A DNA stretch of 64,000 bases from Thermoplasmata archaeon (GTDB taxonomy: Archaea > Thermoplasmatota > Thermoplasmata > Lutacidiplasmatales > UBA184), in NCBI GenBank assembly GCA_021796385.1, contig JAJYXQ010000043.1:128202-192201 (forward strand), in the 5' to 3' direction. Under the pieces are notes generated by a model. The model saw nothing but the letters and a program-made list of their open reading frames with translations. It searched no databases and was not told the DNA's origin. Below, in pieces: positions 51,497 to 60,747 of this stretch (position 1 is the first letter of the stretch; each line of letters begins with the position of its first letter). The translations under genes and the position numbers were made by a program.

Positions 51497-52665
51497 CGAA
51501 AGCGCTCCTTTCGGGCAATGAAGCCGTAGCCGAAGGGGTCCGTTTGGCCCGGGCCCAGGTCGTGGCCGCCTACCCGATCACTCCGCAGACCACGATCGTC
51601 GAGAAGCTTGCGGAGATGATCGGGGAGCGATCGCTATCGGCCGAGTTCATCCCGGTCGAGAGCGAACACTCGGCCATGGCGGCGAGCATCGGTGCGTCTC
51701 TCGCGGGGGCCCGCGCCTTCACCGCGACGTCGAGCCAGGGGCTGGCCCTGATGCACGAGATGCTCCATTGGGCCTCCGGACAAAGGGTCCCCGTGGTGAT
51801 GGCCAACGTCAATCGGGCCCTCGCCCCCCCTTGGAACGTATGGGTGGACCACACAGATTCGATGGCCCAGAGGGACACCGGCTGGATCCAGATCTACGCC
51901 GAGACCAATGAGGAGGTCCTGGCCACGATCCTGCAGGCCTACCGGGTCGCGGAGGATCCGGAAGTGCTCCTCCCGACGATGGTCATGCTGGACGCCTTCG
52001 TTCTCTCGCATACGTACATGCCGGTCGAGATCCCCTCCCAAGAAGCGGTCGATCAGTTCCTGCCCTCGTACCGCCCCGTGGTTCGGGTCGAGCCCGGGAC
52101 GATGCAGCTCTTTGGCTCCTTCTCCCCTCCGGACCTCGCCTACATGGAGTTCCGGCATGACATGGCTTCTGCCATGCAAACCGCCCATAGGAAGCTCATC
52201 CAGGCGGGTAGGGACTACGCCCGGGTGTTGGGTGGTCAACCCCTCGGTCCGATCGATGAGTATCGCACCGAGGATGCCGAGGTGCTCATTGTCGCTCTCG
52301 GCTCGCTCGCGGCCGCGGCCCGGGACACGGTGGACGAGTTCCGCCGTGAAGGGCGCAAGGTCGGCCTGGCGCGCATTCGTGTCTTCCGCCCCTTTCCCGA
52401 GGAGGAGATCCGTGCGCTCGGAAGTCGGGTCCAATCCCTCGTTGTGGTCGAGCGGGCCCACTCGTTTGGCTCGGGGGGCCCGGTCGCGACCGAGGTCCGG
52501 TCCGCCCTTTTGGACATCCCGAGCCGCCCCGCTGTCGCCTCGTACATTGCCGGGCTCGGAGGGCGCGAAGTGACGCCGAGGCATCTGCGAGCCCTGGTGG
52601 AGCGTGCGATCCGAAAGGATGTGCCCCGGGAAGCATGGGTGGGTGTGAAGGAGGTAATTGCGTAG
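51493..52665 (+). CDS. porA: Pyruvate:ferredoxin oxidoreductase, alpha subunit
   Basis: A 390-residue subunit; AYPITPQTTIVEKLAEMIGE is the pyrimidine-side signature and FIPVESEHSAMAASIGASLA holds the glutamate that activates thiamine diphosphate; RAFTATSSQGLALMHEML and SFGSGGPVATEVRSAL follow. Start ATG 51493 overlaps porD. Gene order GDAB fits POR; the related branched-chain enzyme (VOR) cannot be fully excluded by sequence alone. Confidence 0.94.
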   Translation: MTKALLSGNEAVAEGVRLARAQVVAAYPITPQTTIVEKLAEMIGERSLSAEFIPVESEHSAMAASIGASLAGARAFTATSSQGLALMHEMLHWASGQRVPVVMANVNRALAPPWNVWVDHTDSMAQRDTGWIQIYAETNEEVLATILQAYRVAEDPEVLLPTMVMLDAFVLSHTYMPVEIPSQEAVDQFLPSYRPVVRVEPGTMQLFGSFSPPDLAYMEFRHDMASAMQTAHRKLIQAGRDYARVLGGQPLGPIDEYRTEDAEVLIVALGSLAAAARDTVDEFRREGRKVGLARIRVFRPFPEEEIRALGSRVQSLVVVERAHSFGSGGPVATEVRSALLDIPSRPAVASYIAGLGGREVTPRHLRALVERAIRKDVPREAWVGVKEVIA

Positions 52666-53667
52666 ATGGCGAAGCTGACGATCCCTTCCGAGGAATACCA
52701 AGTGGGCGGCCATGCGGCCTGCCCGGGGTGCGGCGCGGCACTGGCCATGAGATACCTACTGAAAGGCTTGGGCCCTCAAGCGGTGGTCGTGATCCCGGCG
52801 TGTTGCTGGGCCGTCATTCCCGGAGCCATGCCCGGAACGTGCCTGCGGGTCTCCACGGTGTTCTCCTCCTTTGAATCGACCGCGGCCATGGCCTCGGGGC
52901 TCAAGGCCGGACTGCGCCAGACGGGGCGGGGGGATGTCCCGGTGGTCGGGTTCGCCGGGGACGGGGGAACCGCGGACATCGGGATCCAAGCCCTCTCTGG
53001 GGCAGCGGAACGCAACGAGGATTTCCTTTACGTCTGCTACGACAACGAAGCCTACATGAACACGGGGATCCAGCGCTCGGGAAGCACGCCCGCGTTCTCC
53101 TGGACGACCACCACGCCCCATGGCCTGGAGAAACACACGCCCAAGAAGGACCTGCCCATGATCCTTGATGCCCATCACATCCCCTACATCGCCACCTTGA
53201 ACCCGTCCTTCCCGGAGGACTTTGTCGCGAAGGCGACCAAGGCTGCCCGCTTCAAGGGCACTCGCTATCTCCACGTGCTTGCCGACTGTCCCACGGGCTG
53301 GAAGCATGATCCGTCCCAGATGGTCGAAGTGGGACGGCTTGCGACCCTCAGCCATTACTGGCCCCTGTACGAGATCGACCAGGGCCGGCTCAAGATCACC
53401 TGGTCCCCGTCCAACCCCATCCCGGTCGAGAAGTACCTTCGAAGCCAGGGGCGGTTCAAGAATGTCACCCCGGAGGAGATCGCCCAGATACAGCAAACGG
53501 TCGACGAACGCTGGCACGCCCTTCAGGAACGGGCATCCCGAGACCAGAAATCGCCCGAACGGATCGAGGTCCAATCCGAGACCCCTGCCTCCTCGGTACC
53601 CCACTCGGTGCATCCCGTGTCCGAGACCGTCATCGTTCACCCAAACGAACCGTTTCCGTCCAGGTAG
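52666..53667 (+). CDS. porB: Pyruvate:ferredoxin oxidoreductase, beta subunit
   Basis: A 333-residue subunit binding thiamine diphosphate: HAACPGCGAALAMRY with cysteines of the proximal cluster, VVGFAGDGGTADIGIQALSG (the GDGx24-NN-type motif) and FLYVCYDNEAYMNTGIQRSG. The last 40 residues (QEAS..VHPVSETVI) form a variable tail. Starts directly after the porA stop. Confidence 0.94.
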   Translation: MAKLTIPSEEYQVGGHAACPGCGAALAMRYLLKGLGPQAVVVIPACCWAVIPGAMPGTCLRVSTVFSSFESTAAMASGLKAGLRQTGRGDVPVVGFAGDGGTADIGIQALSGAAERNEDFLYVCYDNEAYMNTGIQRSGSTPAFSWTTTTPHGLEKHTPKKDLPMILDAHHIPYIATLNPSFPEDFVAKATKAARFKGTRYLHVLADCPTGWKHDPSQMVEVGRLATLSHYWPLYEIDQGRLKITWSPSNPIPVEKYLRSQGRFKNVTPEEIAQIQQTVDERWHALQERASRDQKSPERIEVQSETPASSVPHSVHPVSETVIVHPNEPFPSR

Positions 53668-53872
53668 CAGCGCCGCGTGCAGGGCCTGACTGACCGGGGA
53701 CATGGAATCTAGTCTTAAATAGGCGGCAAGCTTCGGCCCCCTCGATTTGCTCCGAGGACAGAGCCATGATGTTCGCGAACATTCCCCCGCCGTTCCCGGC
53801 CCGCGACCACGCCCCGGACCGTTCCCGGATGGGGGTCCCGCTCCGCCTCGGCCACGAGGTTTGAGGTAGACC

Positions 53873-54211
53873 GTGTCAGCCCAAGGTAGAACTTCCCAGG
53901 ACGCGACGGTCTACATCGGGACGAAACCCGTGATGACGTACGTGTTCGAGGTGATCGGCCAATTCAGCAGCGGACTCACGGAGGTGCGGATCAAGGCACG
54001 CGGGAACTCGATCGCTCACGCCGTCGATGTGGCGGAGGTGGCACGGCGCCACAAGATCGTCGAAGGTAAGATCCAGATCAAGAACGTCGCGATCGGCACC
54101 GAACGTCTCGTCAACCGGGCGGGAAAGGACACGAACGTCTCGACGATCGAGATCACATTGTCTCGGATCGGGGAGTTGGGACTGGATGCGGCCCCGAAAG
54201 GGCCGGCTTAG
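53873..54211 (+). CDS. alba: Alba chromatin protein
   Basis: A 112-residue DNA/RNA-binding chromatin protein: DATVYIGTKPVMTYVFEVIG at the start, EVRIKARGNSIAHAVDVAEV, KIQIKNVAIGTERL and ISTIEITLSRIG-like end. GTG 53873 has GAGGT six nt ahead. A TATA-like CTTAAATA at 53714-53721 predicts a leader of about 130 nt that holds a possible 32-codon frame (53766-53864) whose stop overlaps the ribosome site. Its last 59 nt overlap the opposite-strand RDD gene. Confidence 0.93.
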   Translation: MSAQGRTSQDATVYIGTKPVMTYVFEVIGQFSSGLTEVRIKARGNSIAHAVDVAEVARRHKIVEGKIQIKNVAIGTERLVNRAGKDTNVSTIEITLSRIGELGLDAAPKGPA

Positions 54212-55913
54212 GCGACCCGGTCCCGACCAGCGTTCCCGTAAGAAGGTCGCCCACCCGTCGGCGGAAGGGGTTCGTGGCGATCACCACAAAGGCGACCGCG
54301 GCCGCCATCGCTGCCACGATGATCCCACCAAGGAAGATCGCCACCCCCGCCGCGCTCGAGTCCCACCCTGCATAGAAGAGCGGGACGGCGATCCCGAATC
54401 CATACACGAGGGCGGTCGTCGTCACCAGCTTCGGAATGTTGCGTCCGAGGGACTCCACGAGCCCGGGCCGCGTGAAATCCCGGTTCCATACCTGAAGTCC
54501 CAAGAGCCGCTTGCCCGGAGTCGCACCCCACCACCACTCCGCCACGACGAAGACCACAAAGGGATAGCTCGAGGCGGCGAGCAGGGCGGCTTCATAGTCC
54601 ATGCTGTTGAGGGCCGAAATCACCCCGGTCAACTGCCAGAATCGGTAGACACCCAGCAAGGCCAAACCCGCCGGGACCATCGTCACCACGAGATCGATGA
54701 GGAACGCCTGTACCCGCTGTGCAATCGTGGCGAGCCTCCGCTGCAACAGGAGATCAAGGGCCCCCAGAAGATAGAACCCCGTGGTGAGCGCACGGTAGGC
54801 GCTCTCGCGTTCGGGCGCCGAGCGGCGGGCAGCGACCGAAAGGTTCGCGTAGTCTGCGGCGACGAGGGGATTCGAGGGAATGCCCGCCACTCCGATGTCC
54901 GGACCCCCGATCTGGAGGCCTATCTGGTCGCGTATCCGCGCGGCTCGCGCATCCACGGCCACAAGGGATTGGGAAGCCACTTCGGAGTATCGCAATCGTT
55001 CAAAGCTGTCGATCGCCCGGGCGATGCTCCCCGGTCGGTATCCGTAGGGTTCCGGAGGGTGGGCCCCCCGCATGCGCTCCAAGAGAATGACGAAACCGAA
55101 AGTGATCCCGATGGCGATGAGGCCGGAGAGGTAGACCAGGTCCTCATAGCCCGCACCACCAATCGCTCCCAGTATGGGTGGCACCCCAGGAGCATACAGG
55201 GAGGGTTGATGGACGATGTCGGCGCCGACCAGGTCCCCGAACGTGGCACAGGCGTAAGCTAGGGGCAAAGCAAAGGCCAGCCCTTCCTTTCGCAGGGATT
55301 GGAAGCTGATGGCAAGTACGGCAGCCAGAAATGGAGGAAGGAGATAGTTCGGGAAGTCCGAGACGATCCCCTCCGAAGGGATCACTTGAGTGGTCAAGAA
55401 CGTGGCGATCGTCACGACTGCCAGTATCCCGTACAATCCGACCGCCAACGCCCGAGCATCCGGGCGGTGGAGATCTCGAAAGACGAGAATCGCAGGCAAG
55501 GGTAGCACGTAGCCGATGATGATCCACGGGCTCGGGGCCCGAAAGGCGACGAGGGTGGTCGCGATGACCGTACCGAGAACCCAGAGGCCCAGACCAACCC
55601 CGATCGGGGTTCGGGAACCTTTCGGAACCGTCGCCACAAGGAGAGTCATACCGATGGCAACGGGGACGAGGGCCCCCCCTACGTTGACCGCCATGATGGA
55701 GCCGTGGAAAAAGAAGAAAGGTATGTTCGCGATCGACCCGACGAACCCTCCCACGAGAAGCACCCAAAAGAGCGAGGGATTAAGGGGGATGGCACGGAAC
55801 GTCGCGCTCTCCTTCCACGCCAAGAGATAGAACAGGGCCAAGAAGCACGGCAATACGGCCGTGTACACAACGACCGAACTCACGTCTAGAACTATGGTCG
55901 GCCACGGCACCAT
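54153..55913 (-). CDS. DUF1614-RDD fusion membrane protein
   Basis: A 586-residue protein. Residues 1-290 have about eight helices including the FFFFHGSIMAVNVGGALVPV segment typical of DUF1614 archaeal membrane proteins. After a soluble stretch of about 120 residues, residues from about 435 form an RDD domain: RVQAFLIDLVVTMVPAGLAL with the Arg/Asp pair, then WWWGATPGKRLLGLQVW. ATG 55913 precedes the first helix; upstream in-frame residues overlap the aspartase gene start. RDD proteins often act in transport or stress; role here unknown. Confidence 0.72.
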   Translation of the reverse strand: MVPWPTIVLDVSSVVVYTAVLPCFLALFYLLAWKESATFRAIPLNPSLFWVLLVGGFVGSIANIPFFFFHGSIMAVNVGGALVPVAIGMTLLVATVPKGSRTPIGVGLGLWVLGTVIATTLVAFRAPSPWIIIGYVLPLPAILVFRDLHRPDARALAVGLYGILAVVTIATFLTTQVIPSEGIVSDFPNYLLPPFLAAVLAISFQSLRKEGLAFALPLAYACATFGDLVGADIVHQPSLYAPGVPPILGAIGGAGYEDLVYLSGLIAIGITFGFVILLERMRGAHPPEPYGYRPGSIARAIDSFERLRYSEVASQSLVAVDARAARIRDQIGLQIGGPDIGVAGIPSNPLVAADYANLSVAARRSAPERESAYRALTTGFYLLGALDLLLQRRLATIAQRVQAFLIDLVVTMVPAGLALLGVYRFWQLTGVISALNSMDYEAALLAASSYPFVVFVVAEWWWGATPGKRLLGLQVWNRDFTRPGLVESLGRNIPKLVTTTALVYGFGIAVPLFYAGWDSSAAGVAIFLGGIIVAAMAAAVAFVVIATNPFRRRVGDLLTGTLVGTGSPKPALSGPHPVPTPRSETM

Positions 55914-56031
55914 GGTCCTATGAAACGGCGGGGGGTATTGTCCTTTGCCCCCAGTCCCCTCCTGCCCCCATCGGGGCGCTAGGGCAAGGTTCATGGGCTT
56001 ACGGGAGTACGCGCCCCTGGTGGTCCTGAGC

Positions 56032-57432
56032 ATGAAGGCGGTTCGGGTGGAGCGGGATTCGATCGGAGAACGGGAGATCCCTCAAGAAGCGTACTACGGT
56101 ATCAACTCGCTGCGCGCGCAAGAGAACTTCCCCGTCAGTGGGGTCTTGGTGCCCGGTCCGATCGTCCGGGCCTACGGCTACATCAAGCTCGCCGCAGTGC
56201 GAGCCAACCGGGAACTAGGTGCGCTCGACGGCGAACGATCCAAAGCCATTGAGCAGGCGGCCCAGGAGTTCCTCCAAGGAAAGTTCGACCGGGACATCAT
56301 CGTCGACGCGTTCCAAGCCGGAGCGGGAACCTCCACCAATATGAACGTGAATGAGATCCTGGCGAACCGCGCCCTCGAGCTGAGCGGGAAGCCCCGCGGG
56401 GACTACACTTCCCTGTCCCCCAACGATCACATCAACATGGGCCAATCCACGAACGACACCTATCCGACCGCCTTGAACCTCGGCCTGTTGCTCGCCCTGA
56501 AGGACCTCGAGGTGAGCGTCCGCACCGTCGTCCACAGCCTTCGGGGGAAGGAACAGGAGTTCGCCAGCGTGCCGAAGTCGGGCCGCACACACCTCAAGGA
56601 TGCCATGCCCATCACCCTGGGAGAAGAGTTCGGGGCATATGCTTCCGTCCTAGAGCGGGTGCTGGACGGGCTCCCCCGGGTCCGGGAGGGGCTCTGCGAG
56701 GTCCCGCTCGGCGGGAACGCCGTGGGCACCGGGGTCAACACTCGGTCCGGCTATCGAACCCTCGTGGTGCAACATCTGGCCAGTGCCACGGGGTTCCCTT
56801 TCCGGCCCTCGCGTGATCCCTTCGAGGGGATGCAAAGCCGCTGGGCCGCCCTGGCCACCTCCGGCTTCCTACGCGGCCTCGCCGTCGAACTTTCCCGGAT
56901 CTCGAACGACCTTCGCCTACTCTCCTCCGGCCCCGCCACAGGGCTCGACGAGATCCGGCTACCGGAGGTCCAGGCCGGCTCTTCCATCATGCCGGCCAAG
57001 GTCAATCCCTCGCTCGCCGAGTGCCTGAACCAGATCTGCTTCCACATCATCGGCTCCGACCTGGGGGCGACCTTTGCCGCCGAAGCGGGCCAGCTCGAGA
57101 TCAACGTGATGATGCCCGTGATGAGCTTCGAGATCCTGTTCTCGATGAAACTGCTCACGAACTTCCTCCCCGTCTTCGCTGCGAAGGGCGTGGATGGCAT
57201 CACCGCCAATCCCGAGAAGTGCAACACCTACCTCCTCGCCTCCTCCTCGATCGCCACGATCCTGACGCCCCGACTGGGCTATCTCAAGGTCGCCGAGGCC
57301 ATCAAGAAGTCCGCGGCGGCGGGCATCTCCGTGAAGGCCTACCTCGAAAAGGAGGGGCTCCTCTCACCAGCGGAGACCGAGCAGTTGCTCGGGCGTGAAG
57401 CGCTCCTCAAGATCACACGCCCCGTGGCATAG
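56032..57432 (+). CDS. Aspartate ammonia-lyase-type enzyme (fumarase/aspartase superfamily)
   Basis: Catalyses reversible loss of ammonia from aspartate to fumarate, or water from malate. The 466-residue protein begins RVERDSIGEREIPQEAYYGI; the three family regions are AGAGTSTNMNVNEILANRAL, SGRTHLKDAMPITLGEEFGA and AGSSIMPAKVNPSLAECLNQ. MPAKVNP is the aspartase form (fumarase has MPGKVNP), although TNMNVNEILANRA is fumarase-like. Aspartase is preferred; an assay would decide. ATG 56032 chosen; ATG 55993 possible. Confidence 0.82.
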   Translation: MKAVRVERDSIGEREIPQEAYYGINSLRAQENFPVSGVLVPGPIVRAYGYIKLAAVRANRELGALDGERSKAIEQAAQEFLQGKFDRDIIVDAFQAGAGTSTNMNVNEILANRALELSGKPRGDYTSLSPNDHINMGQSTNDTYPTALNLGLLLALKDLEVSVRTVVHSLRGKEQEFASVPKSGRTHLKDAMPITLGEEFGAYASVLERVLDGLPRVREGLCEVPLGGNAVGTGVNTRSGYRTLVVQHLASATGFPFRPSRDPFEGMQSRWAALATSGFLRGLAVELSRISNDLRLLSSGPATGLDEIRLPEVQAGSSIMPAKVNPSLAECLNQICFHIIGSDLGATFAAEAGQLEINVMMPVMSFEILFSMKLLTNFLPVFAAKGVDGITANPEKCNTYLLASSSIATILTPRLGYLKVAEAIKKSAAAGISVKAYLEKEGLLSPAETEQLLGREALLKITRPVA

Positions 57433-57460
57433 CCCGGTGCCTCGGTAAAGGGAACGCGTT

Positions 57461-58306
57461 TCAACCGAGGGAGACGACCGAGTCCCGGAGATCGTCGATC
57501 TGGGTCACGATGTTCTCCAGCGCAAGTCGTAGTGCCTCGCGGGCGGTCATCGAACCATCCGTCTCGAACCGGAAGATGTACGCGGTCGGATCCGTGTCGA
57601 CCTTGACACTCCCGTGCGTGCACGCGTGCTCGCACTCCTTGCACAAGATGCAAGCATCGGGGTTCGTCGCGTCCAGTGCTCCGTCTTTGTACTGGAACAC
57701 ATGGGTCGGGCAGACGTTGACGACCTTCTTGAGGCAGGCTTCCGTGCAGCCCTCACCCTTGGAAACCTTCACCGTGGGTTGTGCCGTGTAACCGACCGAG
57801 TGGGCCACCTGCCATTTTGCATGCTGGCGTCCGGTCCCCATTACCGCCGTCGCATACGCCAGGATCGCCTGCTTGGCACCGAGCGTTACGATCGGCACAT
57901 CCGGTTCGGCGATGGCGAGCTCGGGGTCCCCGAGCGGGATGAGGTCCCGGGCGTACACGATACCGGGCCCTTTCTTGTCCATCGTGTATACGATCTGGCA
58001 ATGGGCACAGCCTTCGCCCTTGCATGTGCACTTGTCCTTGAACCGGAAGTTCTTCGACCCGGTCGGGATGGGCAGGAGCCCGAGCCGCAGGGCAATGGCC
58101 TCATCGAACAAACTGGTCGAAAGATCGTAATCGGTACTGGTGGCATCGTCATGGACCGTGCCGAGGTGGAATTCGACATCCTCGATGGCCATCTTCGGGA
58201 TATCGGCGATGAGCGAGCGGCGGATCGCGTTGACCGCGGTCGCAGTGGTGTCTGAGAAGCGGATCTGCGCCTTTTTCGGGGACAACTCCTTGATCTCTAT
58301 CTCCAT
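57461..58306 (-). CDS. rpoD: RNA polymerase subunit D (Rpb3/Rpb11-type, with ferredoxin-like insert)
   Basis: Assembly platform subunit, 281 residues. MEIEIKELSPKKAQIRFSDT and TATAVNAIRRSLIADIPKMA are the conserved alpha-like segments. Domain 3 keeps cysteines in GCTEACLKKVVNVCP and CILCKECEHACTHGS, enough for an iron-sulphur cluster, and an extra CTCKGEGCAHC loop lies in domain 2. Many archaeal RpoD proteins have lost these cysteines. ATG 58306 preferred. Last gene of the S13-S4-S11-RpoD operon; 28 nt after rps11. Confidence 0.94.
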   Translation of the reverse strand: MEIEIKELSPKKAQIRFSDTTATAVNAIRRSLIADIPKMAIEDVEFHLGTVHDDATSTDYDLSTSLFDEAIALRLGLLPIPTGSKNFRFKDKCTCKGEGCAHCQIVYTMDKKGPGIVYARDLIPLGDPELAIAEPDVPIVTLGAKQAILAYATAVMGTGRQHAKWQVAHSVGYTAQPTVKVSKGEGCTEACLKKVVNVCPTHVFQYKDGALDATNPDACILCKECEHACTHGSVKVDTDPTAYIFRFETDGSMTAREALRLALENIVTQIDDLRDSVVSLG

Positions 58307-58334
58307 GGTATCTGACCTCGACCGAACGTACGGC

Positions 58335-58718
58335 CTAAACCCGCCGTCCCCGCCGCCCTCCCTTGGGCTTGGTCCCATCGTGGGGTACGGGTGTGACGTC
58401 CTCAATGCGGCCGATCTTCATTCCGGCCCGCGCCAAAGCGCGGATCGCGGCTTGGGCTCCTGGGCCCGGCGAGCGAGGACCGTTCCCTCCGGGGGCTCGG
58501 ACCATGATGTGCAGCGTGTCGTAGCCCTTTTCCTTCAGTACACTGGCCACCGCGTCGGCGGCCTTCATCGCAGCATACGGGCTCGACTCGTCCCGGGCGT
58601 TCTTGACGACCATGCCACCACTGGTGTTGGCCAGGGTCTCGGCACCGGTGATGTCCGTGACGGTGATGTGGATGTTGTTGTACGATGCGAAGACGTGCGC
58701 GATCCCGACCTTGCCCAT
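58335..58718 (-). CDS. rps11: Ribosomal protein S11 (uS11)
   Basis: A 127-residue small-subunit platform protein: [60 protein letters not shown] and the C-terminal basic [16 protein letters not shown]. Spacing to rps4 is 3 nt. Confidence 0.96.
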   Translation of the reverse strand: MGKVGIAHVFASYNNIHITVTDITGAETLANTSGGMVVKNARDESSPYAAMKAADAVASVLKEKGYDTLHIMVRAPGGNGPRSPGPGAQAAIRALARAGMKIGRIEDVTPVPHDGTKPKGGRRGRRV

Positions 58719-58721
58719 GCT

Positions 58722-59303
58722 TCACCCTGAGGCGGGCGGCGCCGATGGCGCTCCCTTGCCGCTCTCGATCTTTTGTTTGATGGAGACCCGCATCGGGTGG
58801 GCCTCGTCCAGGAACGGACTGTAGGCATTGTAAGCGACCTTCACCTCATCGTCCCGGGTCACCACGAATCCAGGGGACCGCACTTTGTGGTTCCCGACTG
58901 AGATGTGTCCGTGCACGATGAGCTGTCGGGCTCCGGTGAGCGTACTGGCTAGTCCCTTCACGTAGACGATCCACTGCAGGCGGCGCTCAAGCAGGGAGTC
59001 GAGGGTGAGGGAAAGGATGTCGTCGAGGGTGTTGGCACCCACCGGCAGTGCGCCGATACGAACCAAGGATTCAAGGAGAGCCTTTGTCTCCTTTTCGGCC
59101 TGGACCTCCTTCGCTCGGACCCGGGCCTGAAGCTCCCTTGCTTGCCGCCGGTAGTTGCGGAGTCGGAACTGGGCCCTCCATAGCTCTCGCTTGTTCTTGA
59201 GGCCATACTTGGTGAGGAGCTTGTTCTCCTCGGCCATCCGGACCTCTTCCCACGGATGCTTGGGCCGCTCGAAGGTCCTGCGCAGAAATTTTGGATCTCC
59301 CAT
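58722..59303 (-). CDS. rps4: Ribosomal protein S4 (uS4)
   Basis: A 193-residue primary binder of 16S rRNA: MGDPKFLRRTFERPKHPWEE at the start, RRLQWIVYVKGLASTLTGAR and LIVHGHISVGNHKVRSPGFV (the S4 RNA-binding fold). The C terminus is slightly longer than usual (KGAPSAPPASG). Starts 6 nt after rps13. Confidence 0.96.
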   Translation of the reverse strand: MGDPKFLRRTFERPKHPWEEVRMAEENKLLTKYGLKNKRELWRAQFRLRNYRRQARELQARVRAKEVQAEKETKALLESLVRIGALPVGANTLDDILSLTLDSLLERRLQWIVYVKGLASTLTGARQLIVHGHISVGNHKVRSPGFVVTRDDEVKVAYNAYSPFLDEAHPMRVSIKQKIESGKGAPSAPPASG

Positions 59304-59309
59304 GTGCTC

Positions 59310-59942
59310 CTACTTCTCCTTCTTGTCGGTGGACTTGGCGGCCTTCGCGGCCTCTTGCAGGCTCTTCTTCATCACACCGGCGGCCATGCCCGTGCGGCCG
59401 TTGGAACGGGTTCGCTGGCCCCGGACCTTCTGGCCCCGCTCGTGACGGATTCCTCGGTAGCACCGGATCATCCGCATCAGATTGACATCATCCCGGATGA
59501 CGGTATCAAGCTCCGCGGCCACGTAGTGATGGTTCTCTCCCGTGGCCCGGTCCAAACGGTGGTTGACAAGCCAGTTCGGGACCTTGCCGTAAAAGCCGAG
59601 TAGTAGTTCCTCTAAGTTCTCTGTCTCCGGTTCGCTGTAATCGCCAAGCCGCTTGGTGGGATCAAGTCCCGAAAGATGGGCGACCGTCTCGGCCACTCGA
59701 CGACCAACCCCCTTGACGTCTGTGAGGGCCATGAGCATGGGTCGCTTGCCATCGAGGTCGGTGTTGGCAAAGCGCACGATGTGACGGAAGTTCGGGTTCT
59801 CCGGGGCCGGAGCGGCCGCCTTCGCCTCCGGTATCCCACCCTTTCCCTTCTTCTCACCGCCCTTCTTCGGCTTCGGTGTGTTCGAAGCGGACGAAGGGGC
59901 TGCATCGGCGCCGGCTCCTTCCGCTTCCTTCTTTCCTGGCAC
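59310..59942 (-). CDS. rps13: Ribosomal protein S13 (uS13) with low-complexity N-terminal extension
   Basis: A 210-residue protein, of which about 150 residues (from NFRHIVRFANTDLDGKRPML) are normal archaeal uS13, including VGRRVAETVAHLSG and GIRHERGQKVRGQRTRSNGR. The first 55-60 residues are an Ala/Lys/Pro/Gly-rich extension (for example KPKKGGEKKGKGG). A TTAAAAGG-type element (about 59982-59989) lies about 45 bp upstream. First gene of the rps13-rps4-rps11-rpoD operon. Confidence 0.95.
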   Translation of the reverse strand: MPGKKEAEGAGADAAPSSASNTPKPKKGGEKKGKGGIPEAKAAAPAPENPNFRHIVRFANTDLDGKRPMLMALTDVKGVGRRVAETVAHLSGLDPTKRLGDYSEPETENLEELLLGFYGKVPNWLVNHRLDRATGENHHYVAAELDTVIRDDVNLMRMIRCYRGIRHERGQKVRGQRTRSNGRTGMAAGVMKKSLQEAAKAAKSTDKKEK

Positions 59943-60354
59943 TACGATTCCTCCGTTAGAGCGAAGGTCCGAATATCTACTTCCTTTTAAGTTTACCCAT
60001 GTCCGACCGGGCTACGCGGGTTCCTCAGAGAGGGTTGAATCAGAAGACCTAACGTGGTTCACTTCGACGGAGACGTCAGCCGTGCGAACTTCCGCCCGCC
60101 CTTACGGAACTCTTTTGCACGACAACAGAATAGACTCTCGCCGGTGGCACCACGGGCCTTCAGGAGACCCAGATGAAAGGTTGGCTTGACAGACCGAGAA
60201 CTGATCTTCTTCGCGTATGGTTTCCCACCGGGAAGTCGTAAGTGGAGCCCCGGGAGCCGGGCCGTTGCTGTTATCTGTCTGTGGGTCTCCCTCCCCCGCA
60301 AGGTTCCTTTAAGGCACAGACGCGTACCCTCGGCGTGCCCCGGGAACCAAAAAG
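59943..60354. other. Intergenic region between divergent rps13 and zinc-ribbon genes
   Basis: About 410 bp holding the rps13 promoter at its left end and a TTTAAGG element near 60307 that could drive the zinc-ribbon gene. No coding frame resembles a family. Confidence 0.5.
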
Positions 60355-60585
60355 ATGAGCGAACAACCTCCCACGAAGGACAAGAAATCCCCCCCGAACA
60401 CCCCGGCGACGAAGTGCGCGGACTGCGGCAAGCGATTTTCCCCCGACGACACCCGATGGGACGTTCATTTGGAGGGAACGACCTACAAGACGATCTGTAC
60501 AACATGCTTTGAAAAGAACGACCCGGGTTGGTCCAACAAGGACGAGGGCGTCAAGATAAAGGCGTCAAAAAAACACCGAAAGTGA
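60355..60585 (+). CDS. Small zinc-ribbon protein
   Basis: A 76-residue protein with one zinc ribbon, CADCGKRF (CxxC) and CTTCF (CxxC) separated by about 28 residues, flanked by basic tails (KASKKHRK at the C terminus). Not assigned to a named family. The basic tails and ribbon suggest RNA or ribosome binding. Promoter: TTTAAGG element about 45 bp upstream. Confidence 0.65.
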   Translation: MSEQPPTKDKKSPPNTPATKCADCGKRFSPDDTRWDVHLEGTTYKTICTTCFEKNDPGWSNKDEGVKIKASKKHRK

Positions 60586-60747
60586 ACTGCGCTAGCTAAG
60601 ACAGAGTCCCCATCCCGTTCCTGAACCGAGCTGCTCTGAAACCCGTTCCATCCGGCGTTCGACAGCGGGCGACGGAGGTTTCTCGCCGTAAAATCAGGGT
60701 GAGTTCACCCCCCCTTTGGTTATGCTGCGCTTCCCCCGGGCCGGTCC

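Noticed and set aside
53766-53864. 32-codon frame in the leader of alba
   Set aside because: Only position (stop overlapping the alba ribosome site) supports it; Pro/Arg-rich translation shows no conserved feature, so it is mentioned only under alba.
60059-60505. 148-residue leftward frame opposite the zinc-ribbon gene
   Set aside because: Its first half is the antisense of the zinc-ribbon gene and the rest has no recognisable fold or promoter.
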